From Leucogyrophana mollusca (Eukaryota; Basidiomycota; Agaricomycetes; Boletales): a stretch of 64,000 nucleotides of DNA. Below, piece by piece: positions 36,701 to 47,572 of the stretch (positions are counted from its first letter, which is position 1; each line of letters opens with the position of its first letter). Both the position numbers and the translations under genes were made by a program. The DNA is taken from the NCBI GenBank assembly GCA_021014945.1, contig MU266370.1:90524-154523 (forward strand), in the 5' to 3' direction. A model generated the notes under the pieces. That model saw nothing but the letters and a program-made list of their open reading frames with translations. It did no database searches and was not told where the DNA came from.

Positions 36701-37440
36701 GCGCGAGCGGGAAGAGCGCCGTGGTGTCGTCTACGGGCTCGTCGTGACCGGCATGGGCGAGGGCGGGATCATGCCCGTCGAGAGCGCGGCTGTGCCCGGG
36801 GCTGGGCGGCTGAAGCTGACGGGGAGCCTGGGAGACGTGATCAAGGAGAGCGGGGAGATCGCGCTGAGTTGGGTGAAGACGCACGCCTTCGAGCTCGGCA
36901 TCACCGCCGGGCGGGGGATCGATCCGCTGAAAGTCCCGGACCCGGTAGACATCCATCTGCACCTACCGGCCGGGGCGCAGAAAAAGGACGGACCGAGCGC
37001 GGGGATCGCCATGGTGCGCTACTTTCCTGTTTGGCGCTTGGGATGGCTGGCTGACGACATCCCTCGTAGACGTGTGCGTTCGTGTCGCTGCTCAGTGGTG
37101 CATGTGTCCCCAAAGACATCGCGATGACGGGCGAGGTATGTATGCGATCTTATCGTTGGTGTCGTGGCCTCACGCCACCTCCTAGATCACACTCCGGGGT
37201 CGCGTCACACCCGTTGGGGGTATTCGCATGAAAGTGCTCGGGGCCCACCGCGCCCAGATACGCAAAGTCATTCTGCCTTGGGCGAACCGCAAGGACGTGG
37301 AGCACGATGTCGCGCCTGAGGTCCGCCGGGAGATGCAATTCGTCTTCGTGCGGACGGTCAACGAGGCGCTCGAAGCGGCATTTGGCAAGGGGACGTTGGG
37401 CTGGAGACGGGAGACGGTGTTGTTGGAGAGCAGACTGTAG
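33772..37440 (+). CDS. Peroxisomal Lon protease (LONP2/Pln type)
   Basis: Start ATG 33772 leads straight into the Lon N-terminal substrate domain ([20 protein letters not shown]), followed by the helical part ([20 protein letters not shown]), the AAA+ module with Walker [21 protein letters not shown] near 35611 and Walker B PVILLDEIDKVG, and the C-terminal Ser-Lys protease domain with catalytic Ser in [11 protein letters not shown] (near 36990) and Lys in [14 protein letters not shown]. The protein ends ...LLESRL; SRL is a peroxisomal targeting signal type 1, so this is the peroxisomal rather than the mitochondrial enzyme, and no mitochondrial presequence is seen. It degrades damaged matrix proteins in peroxisomes. 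A long Ala/Ser/Pro insertion ([20 protein letters not shown]) sits before the AAA+ module. Exons 36.4-37.4 kb are unusually GC-rich. Confidence 0.95.
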
Positions 37441-37953
37441 GCTTGGGGCTTTGGAGGGTTCGATTTTGGTTATGCATTTCCTGTTTTCTGTGCTATCTTT
37501 TGCTGCATTGCTATGATGTATACTTAAACATGTACAGGCACCCCGCCAATTTGTTCAGTTCAATATGGTACGTTCTTTTGGAAGTACATGCGGTCAGAAT
37601 CTCCAATCTGATTACTTGGAAGATAAGTTGTGGCCAGGACCCAATAAGAGTTGGTGTAAGGGATACAGGACGGAGGGAGTGAGCTAGCGATTGAGCACAC
37701 TTGTGGGTAGACAGTTTTGTTCGAGAAGCGCAGAAAAAGAATCAACGTAACCGTCTTCTATTACATGCTGCAAATGCAAAAGGGGATGATATGCTTGTGC
37801 CTCCTTGAGATGGCGAGTGGACGAATGAAAGAAATAAAAGAGACGAGGAAGGATCGCGAGGACGATATAGATCGTATGCAACGAACGAGATGTACGAAGG
37901 GACCGAAAAGACAACACATGCACCGAAGAACTTGACAAAGTAATATAAAGCGT
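37441..37953. other. Intergenic region between convergent genes
   Basis: 3' flanks of Lon and importin beta. No coding frame, RNA gene or repeat seen. Confidence 0.5.
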
Positions 37954-40900
37954 CTATGCGGTTGCGCGTTTGACCATCTGGATATGGGTCAGCATGTTGA
38001 AATAGACGTGAGGCAACAATAAACGGACCTCTCTTGCCCAACGCATAGTCTTCTTGGTTTCCGGAGGCATGCCCCGCTTGCTGCGGAGCTCAGAAGCGAT
38101 CCACTCAGATAGCAGAGCTTGTTTGAGTTGACCGTTAGGGAAGCAGTCTGCCAGATCACCCAATAAACCGAAAGAGAGCTTGACAACTGATTCCGATCTT
38201 TCGTCATCAGCCAGACAACGTTGGATTAGCTCCAGGATACTCGGTGAATGTGGCAATAGTAGAGCGACTGTGGCCAACCATCAGTCGACTGAATGGCATT
38301 TCAATGACGCCGACTAACCTTGATCAGTGTTCTTCAAACCAGTCACAACGCCAGTATATGCCTCTAGAATCCCTTCACGCAGCTGCGCCACGTAATCGAC
38401 GAGATCAAAGTCAAGCTGCGCGACATGTGAGAATCGGACAGGAGTGACAGTTATGAAGATTGTCAGCTCACCGGATTAGGCTGGACAGCGCCAGCCTGCC
38501 TCAATACCCCCATCGTGGTGTCCAGGTAGGGCTCGAATGCGGTGCCGATGGCAAGTGCAATGTCCCCAAAACACGACAGTATTGATATTTTGACGTTACG
38601 GTTGAGTACGTCGCTCTGCAAATTCTCAAGCAACACGCTCATGAATGCGCTGGCGTATTGAGCGCTCTGATCACCGAGTGCACGCGAAATATCACCGATG
38701 ATGCCGACGGCAACCATACACAGCTGAGTATCTTCGTGGGCCTTAAGAGCGGGATATAAGGAGGGCAGAAATGCTTGGATGTAAGGTAAAAACCCCTGTT
38801 CCAAGGCTAAAAGACAACGCGTTCAGTGACGAGCGCAACCACGAAAAACATCACACGGACCTGATGCCAATGATCCGACAACCAGGAAAGCATCTTCGAG
38901 GACCGTAGAGGTCTTTCCAGCAGCTTGAATAAGCTGAAGCACCAAAGTCATGATTCTATCCGCCATCGGTTGAATACCCTCGTTCAATCGTCTGATAACG
39001 CTCTGTATAATTGATTATCAGACATGCTACCTGATGCCATAAATAAGTCACTCACAATCACAACACTGCAAAGATTGCTCTGCAGCTCATTCCAGTTGTT
39101 GCGGTCATCAACTCCAAGAATCTGGTTCTGTAGCCGGGCGTCAGGAGACGAATCGCACAATCAATGGGGCACATACATGTATGCCCAGAAGCTGCTCCAT
39201 CCGCGACAAGATCGTGACCACAGTGTTCTGGACGACGGGAATGACATCACTCGTTGCGTGGGTAGCGTATGAAGTGATGGCTTCATAAGCGGAAGTCCGG
39301 AAGTTGGACTCGTTCGTTGTCCTGACAGCAAGCTTCAGCGTGGGTTATGGTGGAAGGCATGATACTCACGTGTCGGTCACCCGCAGAAGCGCATTGACCA
39401 CTCCGTCGTAATATGGAGATAAGGGTCCGGATGGTGCAGCCTCTGCATCATCGTCGAGATAGAGTCCAAGTTGATCAGCTAAGTTCATCAGTGCCCAGCA
39501 ACAGTTCGTGACGATCCTAGGATTGTCTTGGAGGCCGTTGACCAGCGCGGAGATAAGCGGATGCAAATGAACATCGGGTTTGATGGTAACAATGAGCAGG
39601 TCGCAAATTCGGCCCAGAGTCCAAGCAGTGGTGTCCTTCACGTGGATATCGGAGTCGTTCATCATGTCGATTAAGAGGGGCAGGGCTTGGTTGACGAGAG
39701 GCGTGAGTTGCTGGGGGTCTGGACCATCTAGAATCGAGCCGAACGTCATGACGGCTGCTTCTCGTTGATGCCAATCCTGGGATTTGATGTGGGCTTCGAT
39801 AAAGGGTATAACAGCCGGAACAATAGCATCGGTGACCGCTTGTGCCAGGAAACTGAGACACGTGCCAGCTGACATCGAGACGTTCCATTCATCTTCGTCT
39901 GCGTCCTCTTCTTGGTGGGTGAGCAATGTAAGAAGAACTGGGATGACCTCGGGGAGGGCGACCTTAGCGAAGAACTTTGACTCGATTTCTGGTGGCTCTC
40001 CGTACTCTGCAGCCTACGGAAATGGTCAGCCCCAAGGATGTCTGGGATCAGAGGAATGCGAACCTCTCGCGCTTCATGAGCGAGCTCGATCTCCTCTTCG
40101 CAAACTGTCGTCCAGAATTCGACCGCTTGCAAGGCAACCCTCTCGTCGTTATGTTTCATTCCCATCACGGTCAGCTGAAAAGTCGAAGTCAGTGTCCAGC
40201 ATCCGAAAGTCAAAGTAATGGCACGTACACCAAACAGTGCTTGTTCCATGTAAAACGCCATTTTGTCGTAGTAAAGAGCCATTATCTTCACCAGGCACTC
40301 AAAGGCGCCCACCTGCACAGAGACAGACGGATTTTGTGTGGCTTCACACACAACTTGCATGATATAATTGCGTTCTCCCTGGAGGGAATAAGACACAGAA
40401 GCGAAGCTTGGATGATACACATACCTCGCGCTCGAAGTTATCACGAACAAACTCTAGCGAGTTGAATAACGCGTGGATGGCCGCCAATTGAACCTCTGAT
40501 GAAGGCTCCTCTTTACGTGCACCATGAATGACTGCCGTAAGAATCTCGTTCGATCGCAAAGACAGAATCTCAGGTTTCTAGAGAGCTATAAGGATGGCAG
40601 AGCGCAGAACGGTTCATAGCACGCACAATAGATTCGCAAATGAAGCCGATGGCTTGCAGAGTTGAGATTTTCAAGTTGGTGTTATCGGAGTTGTTGACAA
40701 ATCCCAGAAGTAACTCAACCAACTCCGGCCATTGATCGTGTGGTAGCTCAACGGATGCGATCGCGGCAACAACTTGGGCAGCAACAGCACCAGCTCGCGG
40801 AAGAGGAGATGCAAGTGACATCAAAGATTCTTGCTTGATCTTGCCTTTCGATTCATTATCCAGCGCGAGCCATCTGTTGGCATAATCGCTCTGCCTCGCA

Positions 40901-41294
40901 CTTTCCTGGATGAGGGTAACATGGGTAAATCGCCTGGTGACAGACAGTAGCAAGTTTACGTACGCGAGCAGACAAAGCGTTTTTCAATGCTAAACCTGCC
41001 GCATTGCGAACATGGATCGGAGAGTTTTCATTCGCGAGTTCCGATGACAACATCACCATGTACGCTGGCTGCAAAGATAGCTTAGAATCGCGACGGCAGA
41101 AGTCAAGTCAGAGAATGCGACATACATAGTTCTCCCTCGAGGCATTCTCAAGCTGTTGGGTGGCATTTTCACGCGTAGTCGTGTCTTAAAGGGAGACAGA
41201 TGGTGCATATGAGTTGGATCGGAAGGCGTCGTCCAGAGAAAACAAGTGGCGTACCAGGAGATAGGGTATTCGAGAGCAGCTCACTGGCGTTCAT
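37954..41294 (-). CDS. KAP95: Importin subunit beta-1 (karyopherin beta 1)
   Basis: Start ATG at 41294 ([13 protein letters not shown]), next exon [20 protein letters not shown]; stop at 37954. A continuous array of HEAT repeats is visible: [77 protein letters not shown], the acidic loop [14 protein letters not shown] (Ran/IBB contact region), and [20 protein letters not shown]. The last intron sits just before the terminal MVKRATA. About 870 aa, matching yeast Kap95. It carries importin-alpha/NLS cargo through the nuclear pore. Transcribed divergently from LSM7 with 378 bp between start codons. Confidence 0.96.
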
Positions 41295-41672
41295 TATTGG
41301 AGAATTGCTGATACGTTGCTATCGTCGCGCACAGGAATATGGAGGAGAAGGAATCGTAAGATGAAAAGCAAGGCCTGAGCCGGATGAGTGGTCGTATTTT
41401 ATAAAGACCAGAAAGTCAACAAGGCGAAAGAATTCGGTGGGGCTGAGGGATGGTCGCAGAAGAAGAAAGCGTCGCGCGGCAGTCGGGTCTTCAATTTTGC
41501 ACTGAGGCTGCAGGGTCTGCACTGAGTCGCTTGGACCTCAATCAGCCCTCATCCTTTCTATCTTTTACCCCATCCTCTTATTATCTGTCGTTTATATTCC
41601 AACCACGCAGTACACGACAAGGGCAGACATTGCGAACCCGAGAAAATCGATTAACCACACTGAACACACAAA
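41295..41672. promoter_or_regulatory. Divergent promoter between importin beta and LSM7
   Basis: 378 bp between two outward start codons. Frames here are short shadows. AT-rich stretches lie around 41390-41405 and 41570-41600; no specific element is certain. Confidence 0.5.
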
Positions 41673-42253
41673 ATGGCTGATCGGGTTTGTCTTGATGATC
41701 GTAAACCAGCATATAACGCTAAGCAAATGATCTATAGGGTCGCGGGTCTGCCAGAGGAGGTCGCGGTGGTTCAGCACCTCGAGGTCGAGCCCCTCCGACG
41801 AGCGGAGACCTGAAGTGAGTTTCAACAGCCACTTCTCTTGCGGCGAGCGTTCATGTAGGAAAGACTCAAGTAAAAGCAAGCGGGAAGCCATCCTAGACCT
41901 ATCAAAGTACGTAAATGAGAGAATACGAGTCAAGTTCACCGGAGGTCGAGAAGGTAAATACTTGCTTTGTGCTTACTCATACCCGCTCAGCACTTCTCTC
42001 CTCCAGTCACCGGGATTCTCAAAGGATATGACCAGTTGCTGAACCTCGTTCTGGATGAAGTAGAAGAGGAGATCAACGGTTGGCGATTTAACTGATTCTG
42101 CAGACAACGATTGACCGACGGCCACATCTGCTAGAACCTCAGCCACAGACCCGATCGCTAGGTCTGGCTGTCTTAAGAGGGCCAACTATTACCCTGCTGA
42201 GTCCGGTCGATGGCTCAGAAGAGATAGCCAATCCCTTCATCGCGCAGGAGTAA
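41673..42253 (+). CDS. LSM7: U6 snRNA-associated Sm-like protein LSm7
   Basis: First exon MADR (41673-41684), then a Gly/Arg-rich N-terminal segment (GRGSARGGRGGSAPRGR), then the Sm fold: KREAILDLSKYVNERIRVKF, TGGRE, VTGILKGYDQLLNLVLDEVE, and after a further intron TRSLGLAVLRGPTITLLSPV, ending GSEEIANPFIAQE with stop at 42253. The Sm1 motif and the Sm2 motif (LRG) are intact. LSm7 is part of LSm1-7 (cytoplasmic decapping of oligoadenylated mRNA) and LSm2-8 (U6 snRNA). Five exons of small size explain why the gene is not obvious as one open frame. Divergent from importin beta and convergent with the Cid1-like gene. Confidence 0.92.
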
Positions 42254-42532
42254 TGTCAACCTCGTATAAACCATTCATTCACTTTACAATATGTGCAGCA
42301 AAGGTCGATTAGCGTGACATGTACAGCAGGTCCTTAGATATTGTTGGGTCTGGTTAGCAGGTTACATGAGATCCGAGATCAAGCGATGGTTATATTGCGA
42401 ATAGTGATGCAGGAGTAAGGTATCGATGAAAAGAAAAAAGGGGCTGAAATCAAGGCGCGCGATGTTTGACGGGACCGTCTGGCCTCCGGGGTTAGATTGC
42501 TGCAGACCCATCGGTGTGCTCACTTGGTCTCG

Positions 42533-45500
42533 CTATCGTAAAGAAGGTGCATCGTGTGTTAGATCGACTGCTGGGCCAGGTTCGGCGCACAGCATGCGCG
42601 CGGGCCGTAAATGAGGCTTTACTCCTCTTGGGTGGGCTAGTTTCAGCGGAAGTTGAGACGGTACATAAGCTGGCAGCTCGTCCTGGAGATGTGGCGGTGT
42701 AGGTGAGGGAGACGGCGATAGTGAGGTGGCACAGCTTGTCGAGGATGGCGTGGATGAGTCACTTCCACAAAAGATGGATGTCGGCGATGTGAGGCTGCTC
42801 ACGCCCATAGCAGCTGTGGTTCTGTTTGATCGCAATGGTGATCGAGATGGTGATCGGGACCTTGAACTTGAACTTGAAGGCTGCAGGTGTCGGTGTGTTA
42901 CGTGGGCGATCGATGGAGATGCAGAAGCAGTGATAGTGGCGGTGGACGGTGTATGTGAGTGTGAATAAGGCATATACGGTGAAGACGGTGATGTGCTGGA
43001 TCCAGGTGACGGCAAAGTATCGGTGATGTGGTCCAGATTCAATGACCCGGAGAGGTGCGCCGCTGCCACATCGCGCTCCAATCCGGACACAGAGCCAAGC
43101 CCAGCAATGTATGCTTGCAGGTGGAACGGTACAGTAGATGATGTCTGAGATCCATTTGATGGGTATGCAGCGTGAGGAAAACGTGGTTGAGTCGCTGTTG
43201 TCTCGTAGAATACAATTGATGGATCGGGATGGGGGAGATGCGTGGCGCGATTGGAAGGGGATGTCGAAAATGTGACTGGATAAACTAGAGGTGTCGTTGA
43301 TGGCCATGAAAATCTGTTGGCCTTTCGTGTTGGGGGCCCAGATTGTGATCGTCGCAGTAAATCTGCCTTGTAAGCTTTCATCGTAGCGTCACTGGTAGGG
43401 GTGACCTGAGCGACCTCGGGATGGGCAGGTCGAGATGACACTCGGCCTCTTGAACTTGGTTCAGACTCTATAATGGGAGAATGACCCGGTGACGATGCGC
43501 CAAACGACCCGGGGCGCGAGATGTCCGTGTAAGAGCGGACGGATCGAACATCATCTGACTCAGCGGCGTCCGATCGAGGTTCTTCGTCGCTAAGTACTTC
43601 AAGAGTGTCTCCGGGGGAATAGAAGTGCCCGCCCTCCCTAGCGACAGTAGACGAGGTTGCTAGAGCCAGACTTTGCCCGAGCTGGTCTTCAAACAATGCA
43701 TGTTGTGCTGGGGGAGCTTCGGGTGGAGGTGGGCTTGTCCACTGACTTCGTTTCGGGGCCATATGTTCGGGCGGTGATCGCGAAGGGACACACTGTTCGC
43801 CAGAAGGGCGGTGCTTGGGCTCGAAAAACTCGGGCTGAGGTGACAGACGCTCGGGGGCGGGAGCATTCTTCGGGCGCAAAGAGCTGCTGCCAACGGTGTA
43901 GGGGGCTTGGGGAGGGAAGGAAAGCCGAGGAGGAATGAAGATCGAAGGTGGCGGAGAGGCTTGTGGGTCGTCAACCCGTTCCTCGCATAGCTGCGAGAGG
44001 GCTACAATGGCACGTGGACGAACTGCAAGCACCCTTGCAGCACGCATGAATTCGCCCCGGATCTGGGTGCTCGGTGAGCCAAGTAAAAGAGGGTCAGACA
44101 ACGTGAAGATTACCCTATACAACCCCTCCTTGGTGACGCATCGAGCGACATTGAAGTCGGTCTCAAAAGGATCCTGATGCCGAGTTACGTTTCCACATCA
44201 CAGCGATAAGATAAGTGCAAATACCTCTATGCAGAATCGGTTCCTCTCTCGGGCATCGTTGTATCGTCCGTTCGTCAGCTGCGAATCAGTCAGCAATGCT
44301 TTCCTTGCTCAGGGGCGTGACCTCACGTCGTTCTGCCACCCTTTGTTCTCCTTCTTTAAGAGACCCGAACGGATTGAAGCAACGCCTGTGTTATAAGGGA
44401 AATCTCGTGAATAATAGCGGAAGAAATCTATTAGACTATCGAAAGCTGAGGTTAGTTGGCGAGGGGTAAAGAAGAACAGGTAACTCACAGCTCGGCGACG
44501 CTCTCCGTGTTTGAAGAATGCCATCGTTGGCACAGCAACTCGACGTCGTCAAAGAACCTGCGAAGAAGAAAAAGAGCTTATTTGGGGCGGAAATGGAACA
44601 CTATTCTCAAGAGCTAACCATGTGTTGTAACCACCCATGTGTGTATCCTCCTGTGACTACATCAGTAAATATAGTCATTGAACGAGCGCCAATCAGCACC
44701 TGAGAAATAGGGCGCAGGGGAGGCATCTGTTGTAAATTTGGGAGAACGGGTGGGTTTTTGACGTGGACCAGGAAGTAGATTACCAACAGAACATAGCCGT
44801 ATGAAGACAATGTTCCTTGGTAAGGAGAGTTGATTTTTCTAGGAACAAGAAAGCGTGTGGATGAGCAAGGGGGCATAATATTCGGGGAACCAATGTACCT
44901 CCGTTTACTCCAAACTTTAACTGTTCGGGGGGCCTGTGTCATTGAAAGGAGACAGCCAAACGACTCGAACCACTTACGGAAGAGGACTAGAGTTCGCACG
45001 CGTGTCGGATCGATCATGGCATAGCACATGAGCAATCTCGTGTTTTCTAATGCCAGCCTGTTTTCGAAACCAATGTCACAAGCTATACCAAGCGGCAGCC
45101 CCGGTGAAGGATCCAGAGACAGCTTGACAATTGGTATGCGTGCATGGGGCAAAGGCTTGACGTGGAACTTGGTTTCTGCGATTAATGCATCAGGCGGGCG
45201 CAAGGGCTTGTGCCCTAATGACAGACTGACCGCGTTCCAAAAGATCTCCCAGCATGGTGACTAAGTCGGAGGCGGACAGACGCTCGTCTGAGTCGATGAG
45301 GCAACACAAGTCCATATCTGCCAACGCGACTAGTCAAACCTCGCAACTCTGACGAGCAGACTATTTGAATCCTACCAGAATTACGAAGACTGAACCCGTT
45401 TGCTGTGCTCCCGAAAGATAACAAGCGGCTGTCAGGCTCAATCGTACGAATTAGCCTTTCAAGCAGCTTCCTGACGTCTTCCTTCACCGCCATCTCCTCA

Positions 45501-45643
45501 GCCGTAGGAAGTAACTGAATGACAAAATCGAATAGGGCCTGAGAGAGGTCAACTACAAAGAACCGGTGCTTAGAGGCATGCCTCCGCTCTCCCGGGAGCG
45601 CGACATATTGCAGGGACTGGGCGGTGCTCGGGCTCTGAGCCAT
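42533..45643 (-). CDS. Cid1/Cid13-type poly(A)/poly(U) RNA polymerase with long Ser/Pro-rich tail
   Basis: Start ATG at 45643 (MAQSPSTAQSLQYVALPGER). The nucleotidyltransferase core has the GS motif in LLSFGSTANGFSLRNS followed, after an intron, by DMDLCCLIDSDE, whose two Asp bind metal. Next are HVKPLPHARIPIVKLSLDPS and a palm/central segment (DIGFENRLALENTRLL). The PAP-associated region reads INSPYQGTLSSYGYVLLVIY then HVKNPPVLPNLQQMPPLRPI, followed by DPFETDFNVARCVTKEGLY. Such enzymes add non-templated A or U to RNA 3' ends in the cytoplasm or nucleus. About 450 C-terminal residues are low-complexity (Ser/Pro/Thr) with no fold visible; the family core alone is about 400 aa, so this tail is a lineage extension. 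Whether it prefers UTP or ATP cannot be read with confidence. Confidence 0.9.
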
Positions 45644-45990
45644 CTGCGAGTCCGAAGGCGGGGCAAGTTAATCGGGGTCGGCTAGTCGCGACACTTGAAG
45701 ACCGCTGGCAATGAGAGCGGGTGCAAGGGCGATCGCTGGGTGTGTGGTGGAAGCTGGCCAGCTTTCAGGATGGATTGACCAAATACGGAAGCCACCTCTT
45801 CGGGAGCGGAAGCGGACTCACAACCAGTGGCATGATGCATGGTTACATACGAATCAGTACTGGACTACACTTATTTTACAACATCCTTAGAGCCGCAGTA
45901 TACGCTTGCTGTAGTGCAACACAAGAGCGCGGGATGAGACCTCACATCAGACCCTGCACCGAGCCTTTGAGCGGTACAGAAACGATACAT
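45644..45990. other. Intergenic region, no gene seen
   Basis: Upstream of the Cid1-like gene and downstream of the enoyl reductase, both minus strand. Nothing recognisable. Confidence 0.5.
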
Positions 45991-47482
45991 TCACAGCGTT
46001 TCTTCAATCTTCAGAAGCAACTTTTTGCCAAATTTACCGCGTGCAAGCCTGGCCATGGTATCGCGAATCTTCAGGCTGGCCTGATTGTCCTCGTCTGTCC
46101 CACTGACCACGAGTACCTCATGTTCCGGCCCCTTTAGCTGGGCAATACTGCTGTGAGCACAGTGCCCCACGAGGAAAGAAAAGAACAAGACAGACCTTGC
46201 CGTTACACATGAGTGAGGCTAGGGTTTTGAAGAGACGCTCTCGCTCTTTGGGAGTTCTCCGAAGGTACCATCGACTTTGCCAGAAACCATGACATGTCAG
46301 GTTTTTGAAAATAAAAAGCGACGTGGGTAAAGAGAGGGGCTCCTTTGACATCGCGCCGTAAGACACTAAATGCGCATCTTGCCCAAGAAGACGAGCCATG
46401 AAGGTCGTTGTCTTTCCACTGACACAATTGAGACCCAGTCGAATGTTCTGTAGACGGGGTTAACCTATGCCGGACCATGGTCATTAAGTTCCTCACCTTT
46501 CCTCCCGTCCACTCCTTTACCTTGTCTCTGAACGACTTCCCGCACAATTCCTCATACGTAACAACGTGCGTTGCACCGAGGCCCAAGAGATGTTCCTTCA
46601 GGTGGTCAATTTGGTCTCTTGACACCACAACAAATGGTCAACCGAACATCAGAGTGTGGGGTAGAATATTTGAGCATACCGTTGTCGAACAAAGTTGATA
46701 GTCTGGAGTCCTTTGGCGGCCGCTATTTGGATGACGGCTTGACCAACCTACATGTCGACCGTGAGCGGCGAGCAAGAAAAAACAAATGAACAAGCGCACG
46801 GCACTGTTTGCACCATTCTGTACGACCCAATCACCTTCACCCAACTCTACGTAGTCATGGAGCATGTTGTAGGCAGTGGGAGGATTAACCTACAAGTGAA
46901 CGTCATCACATATTGAAGCAAATGGCAAGTTGCCGATGGACATACCGTCATCGTTGCTGCTTGTGCTTCACTGAGCCCCGACCGAGGAACCTTGAGGATA
47001 TCTTGCGCACTGACATTCTTGGATGAAATCCATGTCCCAGACTGCGGTTTGGTCATGACCACCCAATCACGCTGTTGCAAACCCGTGATTCCCGGCCCCA
47101 CATCTACCACCTCTGCTAGTCCTTCATTTCCGCCAACAAAGAGTGAGGAGTCTTTACTCCCTTTCCCGGACGTAGACAATGAGTGACTTGGGACTGGTTT
47201 TGTCGGGTAGACTCCCTCAATAACATTGATATCGGCAGGATTGATGGGTGAAAGAAGGAACTTGACGTTCACGGTATTGGGTGGAGGAGGAGGAAGGTTT
47301 GGGAAAGTCTGCGCATACAAAACTGAAGAGGGGTCGCCATTGCTGGTGTATACGATGGCCCTGTTTCCAGACGTAATGGAGGATGTTGCGAAATTATGTA
47401 CCTGCCCTTGTCCTAATGTCAGCCCTAGTAGCTGGCGGTTCAATGCAAAGAACAAATGTCGAGTCCGAAGGGTGGAAATCAT
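45991..47482 (-). CDS. ETR1: Mitochondrial trans-2-enoyl-thioester reductase (MECR/Etr1)
   Basis: Start ATG at 47482; a basic, hydroxylated N-terminus (MISTLRTRHLFFALNRQLLG) looks like a mitochondrial presequence. The reductase then begins at NRAIVYTSNGDPSSVLYAQ, with VKFLLSPINPADINVIEGVY, GNEGLAEVVDVGPGITGLQ and the nucleotide-binding stretch GDWVVQNGANSAVG continuing QAVIQIAAAKGLQTINFVR. The C-terminal part has VSGKTTTFMARLLGQDAHLV and YGAMSKEPLSLPTSLFIFKN and ends GKFGKKLLLKIEETL. It catalyses the last step of mitochondrial type II fatty-acid synthesis, needed for lipoate and respiration. About 380 aa, normal. A transposon-like element begins 90 bp upstream of its ATG (47573), so its promoter may be interrupted. 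Confidence 0.93.
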
Positions 47483-47564
47483 GTCAACAACGGAAAGCGC
47501 TGGACGGGTTCAAAAGCAACTTGGAAACCCTGCTTCTGGTCGTCACAGCATCGAAGAAGAGCAA

Positions 47565-47572
47565 GGGCACGG
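47565..47572. repeat. Left target-site duplication
   Basis: GGGCACGG, identical to 48817-48824 across the element. Joining the flanks restores a plausible upstream region of the enoyl reductase gene. Confidence 0.75.

Noticed and set aside
36569..37054. Long alternative frames on both strands in the GC-rich 3' part of Lon
   Set aside because: They are shadows of biased codons in the protease domain and contain Arg/Ala-rich nonsense sequence.
41592..41939. Minus-strand frame of 115 codons opposite LSM7
   Set aside because: LSM7 exons and introns on the plus strand account for this interval, and the frame has no domain.
42759..43307. 182-codon minus-strand frame in the Cid1-like tail
   Set aside because: It overlaps the real tail in another frame and has no acceptor or donor linking it to other exons.
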